NCBI GenBank assembly: GCA_040508085.1
Contig: JBEVNO010000121.1
Coordinates: 1-32,178 of the forward strand
Source of the DNA: ZC4RG30 sp040508085
GTDB lineage: Bacteria; Pseudomonadota; Gammaproteobacteria; Steroidobacterales; Steroidobacteraceae
Reading direction: 5' to 3'
Length of the DNA stretch: 32,178 nt
The notes beneath the pieces are model-generated. The model was given only the letters and a program-made list of their open reading frames with translations, did no database searches and had not been told where the DNA came from. The position numbers and the translations under genes were made by a program. This document shows, in pieces, positions 22,985-30,480 of this stretch (within the stretch, counting starts at the first letter, position 1; the number at the start of each line of letters is the position of its first letter).

Positions 22985-24115
22985 TCATGGCCCCTTGGTA
23001 AGAAAGATCACGCCTTCCACTTCGTTGCTGGTGGCGCCGGCGCCGATTTCTCCGGTGCCCTTGATGCCGAAGCCGCAGGCGCTGTCGTACACCAGCTCCA
23101 GCTTCTCGCTGAGCTTGAACGGGCCCGGCAGCACCGAGCCGGTGTCGACGCCCACGCCCACTGACACCGAGTAGGATCCATCGGCCGGATTCATCTGCAG
23201 CGTGCCGGTCATCGGCCCGGCGCCGCCTTCCCATTGCACGCCACCACTGGAATCCCCGCTGAAGCCGCCAGTCATCCCGCCGCCCACCTCTGAATTCACG
23301 CTGGTCTGCCCGGATTGCAGGTCGCGCGAGGATTCAACGGTATAGATGCCCTCGACACCGATCTTGGCCTTGGTCTTCAGGTATTCGGTGGCCGGGCATT
23401 TCGGCGGAGCAGGCTCATCCAGCTTGCAGGCCGGCACGATGTTCGCATCGCTGCGCTGGATGATGGTCTGGTAGCGGACGCGCCTGATCAGGGCATCGTC
23501 CAGCTGCAGGAAGCGGTCGACACGGATCGCCGGCACCGGACCCTTCTCACCCTTCTCGTTGGCCAGCTGCAGCTTGAAGGGGCCGCGCATGTGATCCTTG
23601 TCAGTGGCGGGCAGTGCCGACCAGGGGCGGTGCTTCTCCCACTTGCCGCTGTTCAGGTAATCCATTGCCGTATCCGGAATGCCATTGATTTCCACCGCGC
23701 CATCCGGAGTCACCGAGCCGGTGAAGTTCCAGTCGCGGTACTGCTTGCCATCCTTGAGGTTCATGGCGAAACCGCCCGGTGCGCCGACGGCGCCAGGCGC
23801 CAGCATGGTCATGGCATTGCCGGCGTTGCCGCGGTACACGTACATGATCTTGCCGCGGCCGCTGATGGCGCCGCTGCGGCTGATGTCCATGCTGAACTCG
23901 GTGGCGCAGGCCAGCGTCTGCACATGGAAATTGGTCTGCGGCACGCCCTCGCCGCCGAAGCTGGTGCTGGCGTCGTTATCCATGCCGGAGGAGGCGCTGA
24001 CCACCTTGGCCTGGTAGCGGCCCACCCATTCGGCAGGGATCTCCCGCGAGGCTGGCAGGGCGGGGTGCGCCACAAGGATGGCGGCCACGGCTGCACTAAC
24101 GCGCGGCGCATTCAT
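22985..24115 (-). CDS. secreted protein of unknown family
   Basis: The 376-residue product has a probable Sec signal peptide (cut near residue 22, after LPA), so it is exported. Four Cys (70, 230, 240, 347) could form disulfides. The middle is rich in Gly/Asn/Lys; 278-300 is a Gly/Ser stretch with GGG, GGFSG and GGAG; a beta-rich end follows (SVSVGVGVDTG). No catalytic motif and no recognised domain are visible. The start overlaps the stop of the TPR gene (TGATG), so the two are co-translated and probably work together outside the cytoplasm. Function unknown. Confidence 0.8.
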   Translation of the reverse strand: MNAPRVSAAVAAILVAHPALPASREIPAEWVGRYQAKVVSASSGMDNDASTSFGGEGVPQTNFHVQTLACATEFSMDISRSGAISGRGKIMYVYRGNAGNAMTMLAPGAVGAPGGFAMNLKDGKQYRDWNFTGSVTPDGAVEINGIPDTAMDYLNSGKWEKHRPWSALPATDKDHMRGPFKLQLANEKGEKGPVPAIRVDRFLQLDDALIRRVRYQTIIQRSDANIVPACKLDEPAPPKCPATEYLKTKAKIGVEGIYTVESSRDLQSGQTSVNSEVGGGMTGGFSGDSSGGVQWEGGAGPMTGTLQMNPADGSYSVSVGVGVDTGSVLPGPFKLSEKLELVYDSACGFGIKGTGEIGAGATSNEVEGVIFLTKGP

Positions 24116-25083
24116 CAGCGGGCCCCCTTCGAATAACCCTTGGCATAGGCACTTTGATACAGCGCCTGCGCCCGTGCACGGTTGCCTTCCTGCTCGAACA
24201 CCTTGCCCAGCGCATAGTCATACATGCCGGTCTGCGGCGACAGGCTCTGTGCCCTGGCGAGCGCCGCCCGCGCGCAGGCCAGATCCTTCAGGAACAGGCA
24301 GGTGGTGCCGAGGCTGCCGAAAGGAGGGTCCAGGTTGGGGTAGTTCTTCGTGACCCATTCGAGGATGCTGCGCGCATCGGAAGCCGAGCCGATCTCCTGC
24401 AGCGTGGTGGCGAGATTGGCGAGGTACACGGCGTTGGTCGGTTGCAGCACCGCGGCGCGCGCGAAGCCGTACCAGGCTTCGCGGTAATAGCCCTTCAGGA
24501 AATAGACGGTGCCCACTGCATACAGCGCCTCGGCCTCGCCGCCTTTGTACTTCGGCGCCTGTGCCCTGGCGCGCTGGTCGATGGCCGCGCGCTGTGCGTT
24601 GTTGCCGAAGGCTTCCGCCACCTTCTGCACCCGTGCCAGCAGGGCGGGCATCGTCTCGGGCGTGGCGGGCTTGCTCGGCACCCTGGAAAGGAACGAGGCC
24701 AGTGCCGCGGGCGTCATCCAGGTGGAGACCCCTTTGCCATTGCTCAGCATCAGGAAGGGCAGCACCAGTGAATCCGCCGAAGCAGACCACGCGCCGGTCC
24801 TGGTGCCCTGTTCCATTTCCTTGAACGCGAAGGTGACATTGCCGCCCGTGACGCGATAGGTGCCGGTATCCGTGACCGTTTCGCCTTCCTGCACGGCCTT
24901 CAGGCTGAAACTGCCGTTGTTCAGCGTCAGCTCGATGGTGGAGCCGGCGCGTGGAGTCTTGCCATCGCTGTCCTTGAACAGGCGCCAGGTGCCTTGCGGG
25001 AATGCGGCGGCGGCGGCGAGCGTGAGGCCCGGCAACAGGGTGAGCAGCAGCAGGGCCGCCCGGAACAGCGGAGGTTTGCGCAT
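24115..25083 (-). CDS. exported lipocalin-like plus TPR protein
   Basis: The product has 322 residues from ATG 25083. A signal peptide ends near 26 (LTLAAAAA). Residues 28-120 look like a small lipocalin-like beta barrel (GTWRLF, GSTIELTLNNGSFSL, TDTGTYRVTGGNVTF), and residues 185-320 contain four TPR-like helix pairs (EAEALYAVGTVYFLKGYYREAWYGFARA and others). It is likely a periplasmic scaffold. A more distant start in a longer frame is rejected, as the upstream part reads as non-coding. It is the first gene of a two-gene minus operon. Function unknown. Confidence 0.83.
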   Translation of the reverse strand: MRKPPLFRAALLLLTLLPGLTLAAAAAFPQGTWRLFKDSDGKTPRAGSTIELTLNNGSFSLKAVQEGETVTDTGTYRVTGGNVTFAFKEMEQGTRTGAWSASADSLVLPFLMLSNGKGVSTWMTPAALASFLSRVPSKPATPETMPALLARVQKVAEAFGNNAQRAAIDQRARAQAPKYKGGEAEALYAVGTVYFLKGYYREAWYGFARAAVLQPTNAVYLANLATTLQEIGSASDARSILEWVTKNYPNLDPPFGSLGTTCLFLKDLACARAALARAQSLSPQTGMYDYALGKVFEQEGNRARAQALYQSAYAKGYSKGAR

Positions 25084-25137
25084 AATGGCGGCTATGTTGC
25101 CTTCCCGTGTCGGCCCGAGTCGAGGGCCCGGAGCTGC

Positions 25138-25527
25138 ATGATGTGGTGGACCCGAAGAGAATTCATGATGGCCAGCGCGGCTGTGGCCGCCGTGGGCGGC
25201 GACCTGGCAGCTGCAGCGGAGAAAACGACGATGTATGGACTGATCGGCAAGATGAAGGCAACGCCCGGCCAGCGTGATGCGCTGGTGGCCATACTGCTCG
25301 AAGGCACGCAGGCGATGCCCGGCTGCCGCAGCTATATCGTGGCGCGCGACGCCACCGATGCCGATGCCATCTGGATCACCGAAGTGTGGGACAGCGCCGC
25401 CAACCACGAGGCCTCACTGACCCTGCCCGGAGTGCGCGCGGCCATCACCCGGGCGCGGCCGATCATTGCCGGCTTCGGCGAACGCTTCGAGACCGAGCCG
25501 CTGGGTGGACACGGCCTCACCGCATGA
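25138..25527 (+). CDS. Tat-exported ABM (antibiotic biosynthesis monooxygenase) domain protein
   Basis: The 129-residue product has a Tat-like signal (TRREFMMAS, then a hydrophobic core to about 20, AxA near 25-27) and a dimeric alpha-beta barrel ABM domain (about 32-125): MYGLIGKMKATPGQRDALVAIL, then CRSYIVARDATDADAIWITEVW and a closing helix. ABM proteins are cofactor-free monooxygenases or haem-binding relatives; export of one is unusual. GGAG lies five bases before ATG 25138 (eight before ATG 25141). The 3' end overlaps DUF486 by ATGA. Confidence 0.88.
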   Translation: MMWWTRREFMMASAAVAAVGGDLAAAAEKTTMYGLIGKMKATPGQRDALVAILLEGTQAMPGCRSYIVARDATDADAIWITEVWDSAANHEASLTLPGVRAAITRARPIIAGFGERFETEPLGGHGLTA

Positions 25528-25886
25528 AACTGCCCGTGCTGCTGCAGACCATCGGTCTGCTGACGCTGTCGAATGTGTTCATGACCTTCGCCTGGTATGC
25601 GCACCTGAAGGAGCTGAACAACCGCCCCTGGATGATCGCCGCCTTTGCCAGCTGGGGCATCGCGCTGTTCGAATACCTGCTGCAGGTGCCGGCCAACCGC
25701 ATTGGCTACACGCAGTACAGCGTGGGGCAGCTGAAGATCCTGCAGGAAGTGATCACGCTGTCGGTGTTCGCGCCGTTCGCCGTGTTCTACCTGCGGCAGC
25801 CATTGAAACTGGACTATCTGTGGGCGGGTCTGTGCATGCTGGGGGCGGTTTATTTCATGTTCCGCGGCGGCGCGCCGGCGCGTTGA
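25524..25886 (+). CDS. DUF486 (DMT-like) membrane protein
   Basis: The 120-residue protein has four membrane segments and the DUF486 signature (NVFMTFAWYAHL, then EYLLQVPANRIGY and QLKILQEVITLSVFAPFAVFYL). DUF486 is related to small multidrug-type transporters but no substrate is known. It overlaps the ABM gene by four bases, so the two are coupled; the pairing of an exported ABM protein with DUF486 is suggestive but unexplained. Confidence 0.9.
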   Translation: MKLPVLLQTIGLLTLSNVFMTFAWYAHLKELNNRPWMIAAFASWGIALFEYLLQVPANRIGYTQYSVGQLKILQEVITLSVFAPFAVFYLRQPLKLDYLWAGLCMLGAVYFMFRGGAPAR

Positions 25887-25893
25887 GGGTGCC

Positions 25894-27054
25894 ATGGCAG
25901 ATTTGATCGCCGAATGGAACAGCAGCGCCGGTGAATGGCTGGCCGCGGCGCAGGTGGCCCCGGCGCCGGCGCGGCGCCTGTTCGCGGTACTGCAGACAGC
26001 GGTGTATGGCGCGGTGAACGCCGTGACGCAGCGCTATCCGGCCGGCGGCATGGAGCCTGGCAGCGCGCAGGGTGCCTCGCTGGAGGCCGCCGTGGCGGCG
26101 GTGCATCGGAACCTGCTTGCAGCTTTGCTGCCGTCGCAGCAGGCCGCCGTGACGGCCGCATTCCAGGCAGCGCTGTCCAGGGTGCCGCCGGGCGCCGCGC
26201 GCGATGCCGGCGTGGTGGTGGGGGAGAAATCCGCCGCCGCGTTGCTCGCGATCCGCAGCGACGATCTGGTGGACCCGCCGGACAGCTACCGGCCGGCCAC
26301 CACCCCCGGTGTGTACGTGCCGACCGCGCTGCCTGTGGCCACCAGCTGGAGCCGGCGTTCGCCGTGGCAGATGCCCTCGGCCGCCCAGTTCCGGCCCGAC
26401 GCGCCGCCGGCCATGGACACCCCGCAGTGGGCGCGCGATTACAACGAAGTGAAGAACTTCGGCGGCCGCGACAGCAAGCGCCGCACTCCGGCACAGACCA
26501 CCATCGCGCGCTTCTGGGCCGACAATTCGGCCATGGTCTATTACGGCCTGGTGCGCGCGGTCAGCGGCCAGCCAAACCGCGACATCACGCAGAATGCGCG
26601 CCTGTTCATGGCCGCGGCACAGGCCGCGGATGACGCCACCATCGCGGTGTTCGAGGCCAAGTACCACTACAACTTCTGGCGGCCGCTCACCGCCATCCGC
26701 AACGGGGACCTCGATGCGCATGAATACACCGAGCGCGATGCTGCCTGGCAGCCGCTGATCGAGACCCCGATGCATCCGGAATATCCCTGTGCACACTGCG
26801 CCAATGCGGCAGCGGTGGGCGCGGTGCTCAAGGCCGAAGTGGCGGGCGGCAGCATGCCGCTGCTGGCCACGCACAGCGCCACCGGCGAGGGCGCCACACG
26901 CAGCTGGAAATCGGTGGAAGAACTGGTGCGCGAGGTGTCGGATGCGCGCGTGTTCGGTGGCGTGCACTACCGCAATTCGGCCGATGTCGGTACCCAGATG
27001 GGCCGCAGGACCGGCGAGCTGGTGGCCAGCGCCCTGCTGGTGGATGCGAAGTAG
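25894..27054 (+). CDS. vanadium-dependent haloperoxidase / PAP2-like protein with altered PSGH motif
   Basis: The 386-residue protein is vanadium-haloperoxidase/phosphatase-like. Ligand motifs are Lys 256 and Arg 263 (K-x6-RP, KYHYNFWRP), and R352 with His 358 and Asp 364 (RVFGGVHYRNSAD). The central PSGH is PCAH (298-301), so the usual Ser is Cys and Gly is Ala. Vanadate or phosphate contact may therefore differ. No signal peptide is visible, although most bacterial relatives are exported. The ATG is eight bases after the DUF486 stop. Both halogenation and phosphatase activity are possible; neither is shown. Confidence 0.85.
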   Translation: MADLIAEWNSSAGEWLAAAQVAPAPARRLFAVLQTAVYGAVNAVTQRYPAGGMEPGSAQGASLEAAVAAVHRNLLAALLPSQQAAVTAAFQAALSRVPPGAARDAGVVVGEKSAAALLAIRSDDLVDPPDSYRPATTPGVYVPTALPVATSWSRRSPWQMPSAAQFRPDAPPAMDTPQWARDYNEVKNFGGRDSKRRTPAQTTIARFWADNSAMVYYGLVRAVSGQPNRDITQNARLFMAAAQAADDATIAVFEAKYHYNFWRPLTAIRNGDLDAHEYTERDAAWQPLIETPMHPEYPCAHCANAAAVGAVLKAEVAGGSMPLLATHSATGEGATRSWKSVEELVREVSDARVFGGVHYRNSADVGTQMGRRTGELVASALLVDAK

Positions 27055-27062
27055 GAGGTTGC

Positions 27063-27500
27063 ATGCTGAAGCAATTTTCCATGGCCCTGTTGCTGCTGCT
27101 GGTGGCCGCCGCTGCGGCCCAGCTGCCCACGGCGAGTGTCGAAGCCGAGATACGCGCGGTTGAGCAGGCCCAGGTGAAGGCCGCATTGGCCGGCAACCGC
27201 CTGGCGCTCGAGAAGATATTCGCACCGGACTTCCGCATGATCAGCCCCACTGGCGCGGTGGCGAGCCGCGCCGAACTGCTGGCATTGCTCGCCAGCGGGA
27301 CGCCGCCGTACCGCGCGGCCGTCTACACCACCGACAGCCTGCTGCCTTACGACCGCGTGGTGATCACCACCGGCACCGAGAGCGTGGAGTACGCCAGCGA
27401 TGGTCGGCGCCAGCAGCGCCGCATCACCCAGGTATGGGAGAAGCACGGCAGCGGCTGGCACCTGGTGCTGCGGCAGGCCACGCTGGTGGCCCCGCCCTGA
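27063..27500 (+). CDS. secreted NTF2-like protein
   Basis: The 145-residue product has a signal peptide (to about residue 20, AAAAAQ) and an NTF2-like fold: VEAEIRAVEQAQVKAALAGNRLALEKIFAPDFRMISPTGAVASRAELLALL, a VVITTGTESVEY strand and a Trp-rich C-terminal strand. AGGAGG lies four to five bases before the ATG, a strong site. It is eight bases after the haloperoxidase-like gene, so co-transcription is likely. It may modify or bind a small molecule in the periplasm; no proof. Confidence 0.87.
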   Translation: MLKQFSMALLLLLVAAAAAQLPTASVEAEIRAVEQAQVKAALAGNRLALEKIFAPDFRMISPTGAVASRAELLALLASGTPPYRAAVYTTDSLLPYDRVVITTGTESVEYASDGRRQQRRITQVWEKHGSGWHLVLRQATLVAPP

Positions 27501-27503
27501 CGC

Positions 27504-27890
27504 TCAGAACATGGAGTTGGCGTTGTCCGCGGATTCCGGGATGGGCTGGATGATGTCCCAGTGCTCCACCACCTTGCCGTCCGCGACGCGGAAGATATCC
27601 ACCACCGACTCGCCGTGCGGGTTCGGGCCGCCCATGCCGTGCAGGTGCAGCATCACGAAATCGCCTTCGGCGATCACCCGCTTCAGTTCATATCGATGGT
27701 CGGGGAAGTGCTCGCGGAACCAGTCGATGAAGGCGCGCAGCCCGTCGGGGCCGTCGGCGGCATAGGGCGCATGCTGGCGGTACTGGTCGCCCATGTAGCG
27801 GCGGGCCGCGGCGAAATCCTTGCGGCCGATGGCCTGCTCGTAGAAATCGAGCACGAGTTTCTTGTTGGCCTCGAGTTTCGCATCAGCCAT
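27504..27890 (-). CDS. SnoaL-like NTF2-fold protein
   Basis: The 128-residue product is SnoaL-like: NKKLVLDFYEQAIGRKDFAAARRYMGDQYRQHAPYAADG at the start, HFPDHRYELKRVIAEGDFVMLHLHG in the middle and VVDIFRVADGKVVEHWDIIQPIP at the end, the typical SnoaL order including the His/Asp region. Some members are polyketide cyclases; most are unassigned. It faces the secreted NTF2 gene with only three bases between stops, and diverges from the GNAT gene with 36 bases between starts. Confidence 0.93.
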   Translation of the reverse strand: MADAKLEANKKLVLDFYEQAIGRKDFAAARRYMGDQYRQHAPYAADGPDGLRAFIDWFREHFPDHRYELKRVIAEGDFVMLHLHGMGGPNPHGESVVDIFRVADGKVVEHWDIIQPIPESADNANSMF

Positions 27891-27915
27891 GTTTTCCCCC
27901 GGGGTTGCCGCCGCT

Positions 27916-27921
27916 TATAGT
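27916..27921 (+). promoter_or_regulatory. possible -10 box for a leaderless GNAT transcript
   Basis: TATAGT lies five bases before the GNAT ATG, so transcription would begin at or next to the start codon. The -35 position shows only a poor match (TTTTCC). The short 36-base gap with the divergent gene fits overlapping promoters. Confidence 0.35.
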
Positions 27922-27926
27922 GAGGC

Positions 27927-28454
27927 ATGTCATTCCAGCTGATCGATTGTACGCCGGACGCGCATGCCGCGGCCGTGCGCGAGATTTTCAACGACGCCAT
28001 CCTGAACACCACGGCGCTGTACGACTACAAGCCGCGCTCGCACGACACCGTGGTGCAGTGGTTCGGCGACAAGGCCTCCGCCTGCCATCCCGTGATCGGT
28101 GCCATCAATGCACAGGGCGTGCTGTGTGGCTTCGCGACCTATGGTTCGTTCCGGCCCCGCGCGGCCTATAAATACAGCGTGGAGCATTCGGTGTACGTGC
28201 ATCCGGCCTGGCAGCGCCAGGGCCTCGGCCGCCTGCTGTTGCAGGCGGTGATAGCCCGCGCAACCGAGGCGGGCTTCCATGCCATGATCGGCGGCATCGA
28301 CGCCGACAATCGCGCCAGCATCCTGCTGCATGAGCAGTTCGGCTTCGCGCACGTCGGCACTATCCGCCAGGCCGCGTGGAAGTTCGGCCGCTGGCTCGAT
28401 CTGGCTTTCTACCAGCTGCTGCTGCCCGGGCCGAACCAACCGACCGAAGACTGA
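27927..28454 (+). CDS. GNAT acetyltransferase, phosphinothricin/MnaT type
   Basis: The 175-residue enzyme resembles Pat/MnaT-like acetyltransferases, which acetylate phosphinothricin, methionine sulfone or similar amino acids. The acetyl-CoA loop RQGLGR is at 97-102 after EHSVYVHPAW; IGGIDADNRASILLHEQFGF is the family's second signature. Start ATG 27927 has no useful ribosome binding site; a TATAGT hexamer lies five bases upstream, so the transcript may be leaderless. Confidence 0.92.
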   Translation: MSFQLIDCTPDAHAAAVREIFNDAILNTTALYDYKPRSHDTVVQWFGDKASACHPVIGAINAQGVLCGFATYGSFRPRAAYKYSVEHSVYVHPAWQRQGLGRLLLQAVIARATEAGFHAMIGGIDADNRASILLHEQFGFAHVGTIRQAAWKFGRWLDLAFYQLLLPGPNQPTED

Positions 28455-28462
28455 AGGCGCAC

Positions 28463-29158
28463 ATGTACGAACTGATCATCGCCAACAAGAACTACTCCTC
28501 CTGGTCGATGCGGCCATGGGTGCTGATGCGCGAGCTGGGCATCGCATTCCGCGAGACACTGCTGCCGTTCCACCTGAACCATGGCGCGGGCGATTTCAAG
28601 CGCTTCACGCCCTCCGGTCGCGTGCCCTGCCTGGTCGATGGCGATACGCGCGTGTGGGATTCCCTGGCGATCAGCGAATACCTGGCCGAACGCCACCCGA
28701 GCGTGTGGCCGGCGGATGTGAAGACCCGCGCCTGGGCGCGCTCGGCCGCTGCCGAGATGCACAGCGGGTTCACGGCGCTGCGCAATGACTGTTCGATGAG
28801 CGTCGGCATACGGTTGCGCCTGCATCGCGTGGGGCCGGGGCTGGAGACGGATCTGGCGCGGCTCGACAGCCTGTGGAGCGAGGGCCTCGCGCAGCATGGC
28901 GGGCCGTTCCTGGCGGGCCCTGCCTTCACCGCCGTGGATGCTTTCTTTGCCCCGGTGGCAACGCGCATCCAGACCTATGGATTGACCATGCCCGCAGCGT
29001 CCGCAGCGTATGTGCAGCGCCTGCTCGATGTGCCCGCGGTGAAGGAGTGGATCGCGGCCGGCGAGGCAGAAACCTTCCGCGACGCCGGCCATGAGGACGA
29101 GATCCTGGCGCAGGGCGCGCTGCTTGAAGACCGCCGCGCCGCAGAGCAGCGAACTTGA
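28463..29158 (+). CDS. glutathione S-transferase
   Basis: This 231-residue protein is a full-length GST: thioredoxin fold with NYSSWSMRPWVLMRELG at the start (Ser-based catalytic region), FTPSGRVPCLVDGD with the cis-Pro, and the DSLAISEYLAERHP segment that binds the glutamyl part; the helical domain follows to the end. It conjugates glutathione to electrophiles or has isomerase activity. Contrast it with the deleted GST at 8310. Its last codons overlap the MltA start (TTGA), an unusual coupling. Confidence 0.94.
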   Translation: MYELIIANKNYSSWSMRPWVLMRELGIAFRETLLPFHLNHGAGDFKRFTPSGRVPCLVDGDTRVWDSLAISEYLAERHPSVWPADVKTRAWARSAAAEMHSGFTALRNDCSMSVGIRLRLHRVGPGLETDLARLDSLWSEGLAQHGGPFLAGPAFTAVDAFFAPVATRIQTYGLTMPAASAAYVQRLLDVPAVKEWIAAGEAETFRDAGHEDEILAQGALLEDRRAAEQRT

Positions 29159-30387
29159 AGCCGCGCGCCTGCCTGCGTTTCGCGGCCGCCAGCTGTGCGC
29201 TGGCGCTGTTCATAGGCTGCACCACGGCACCGCAGCGGCCCACGCCGCCCACGCCTGCGCAGCCCACGGTGACGCCCACACCGCCGGCTCCTCCGCCGCC
29301 GCCTCCGCTGCTGCGATACGAGCCCGTTGCGTGGAACAACCTGCCGGGCTGGGCAACGGACGACACGCGCGCCGCCTGGCCCGCGCTGCTCACCTCCTGC
29401 CGCTCCACGCGCCTGGCGCAGGCCTGGAACGCCTTCTGCGCCGCCGCGCGTGCGCTTGATGCGCGCGATGCCGCCGCGCAGCGCGCGCTGCTCGAATCGC
29501 GCCTGCGTCCGTACCGCATCATCACTGAAAGCCAGGACGGCCAGCTGACCCGGCGTGACCGTGGCCTGATCACCGGCTACTACGAGCCTTTGCTCAAGGG
29601 CTCACGCGTGCGCGGTGGCGTGTTCCAGACGCCGCTGTATGGCGTGCCCGATGATCTGGTCACGATCGAACTCGGCGACCTGTATCCGGCGCTGAAGGGC
29701 GAACGCCTGCGCGGCCGCCTGCAGGGCAAGCGAGTCACGCCCTATCCGGAGCGTGCACAGCTGGCCGATGGCAAGTTGCTGGCCGGCAAGGAACTGGTGT
29801 GGATCGACAGCCCCATCGATGCCTTCTTCCTGCAGATCCAGGGCTCCGGTCGCGTGCAGCTGCCGGATGGCAGCATGGTGCGGCTGGCCTTCGCGGATGT
29901 GAACGGCCAGCCCTACCGCGCCATCGGCCGCTACCTGGTGGATCGCGGCGAGCTGACCGCCGAGCAGGTGGCCTCGCTGAACATGCGGCGCTGGCTGGCC
30001 GAACATCCGGAGCGGCAGCGCGAGGTGTTCAACTTCAACCCCAGCGTGGTGTTCTTCCGCGAGGAGAAGATCATCGACCCCGCTCTGGGCCCCAATGGGG
30101 CGCTGGGCCTGCCGCTGACGGCGGGACGATCGCTCGCCATCGACCCGCGCCAGCTGCCACTGGGCGCGCCGCTGTTCCTGGCCACGGCGCATCCGCTCAC
30201 CGGCGAACCGGTGCAGCGGCTGATGTTCGGGCAGGATACCGGTGGCGCGATCCGCGGCGCGCTGCGCGCGGATTTCTTCTGGGGCCTCGGGCCCGATGCC
30301 GGTGCCATCGCCGGTTCCATGCGCCACGACGGTTCGTTGTGGCTGCTGTGGCCGGCGGATCAACCATTGCCTGTGCCGGGAAGCTGA
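29155..30387 (+). CDS. mltA: membrane-bound lytic murein transglycosylase A
   Basis: The 410-residue lipoprotein cleaves the glycan chain of peptidoglycan between MurNAc and GlcNAc, forming 1,6-anhydro ends. It has a lipoprotein signal with lipobox FIGC (Cys 22), a Pro/Thr-rich linker (26-54), the MltA domain with GYYEPLLKG, the IDAFFLQIQGSGR region and the C-terminal 3D domain with GQDTGGAIRG (Asp about 361) and DFFWG. The TTG start is forced by the signal peptide: no ATG or GTG exists nearby in frame. It overlaps the GST stop. A housekeeping cell-wall gene in an otherwise accessory block. Confidence 0.93.
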   Translation: MKPRACLRFAAASCALALFIGCTTAPQRPTPPTPAQPTVTPTPPAPPPPPPLLRYEPVAWNNLPGWATDDTRAAWPALLTSCRSTRLAQAWNAFCAAARALDARDAAAQRALLESRLRPYRIITESQDGQLTRRDRGLITGYYEPLLKGSRVRGGVFQTPLYGVPDDLVTIELGDLYPALKGERLRGRLQGKRVTPYPERAQLADGKLLAGKELVWIDSPIDAFFLQIQGSGRVQLPDGSMVRLAFADVNGQPYRAIGRYLVDRGELTAEQVASLNMRRWLAEHPERQREVFNFNPSVVFFREEKIIDPALGPNGALGLPLTAGRSLAIDPRQLPLGAPLFLATAHPLTGEPVQRLMFGQDTGGAIRGALRADFFWGLGPDAGAIAGSMRHDGSLWLLWPADQPLPVPGS

Positions 30388-30423
30388 ATCCCGCCGTCGG
30401 CGCAGCACGGCACGCAATAGGCG

Positions 30424-30453
30424 TTGACGGCACCTGCCCGCGCTGCCTATGTT
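30424..30453 (+). promoter_or_regulatory. sigma-70-like promoter for the aldo-keto reductase
   Basis: TTGACG (30424-30429) and TATGTT (30448-30453) are spaced by 18 bases, close to the sigma-70 consensus. Transcription would start near 30460, 20 bases before the ATG, with GGGGGAG in the leader. Confidence 0.6.
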
Positions 30454-30480
30454 CATGCTGTCACCAACGGGGGAGCAGAC

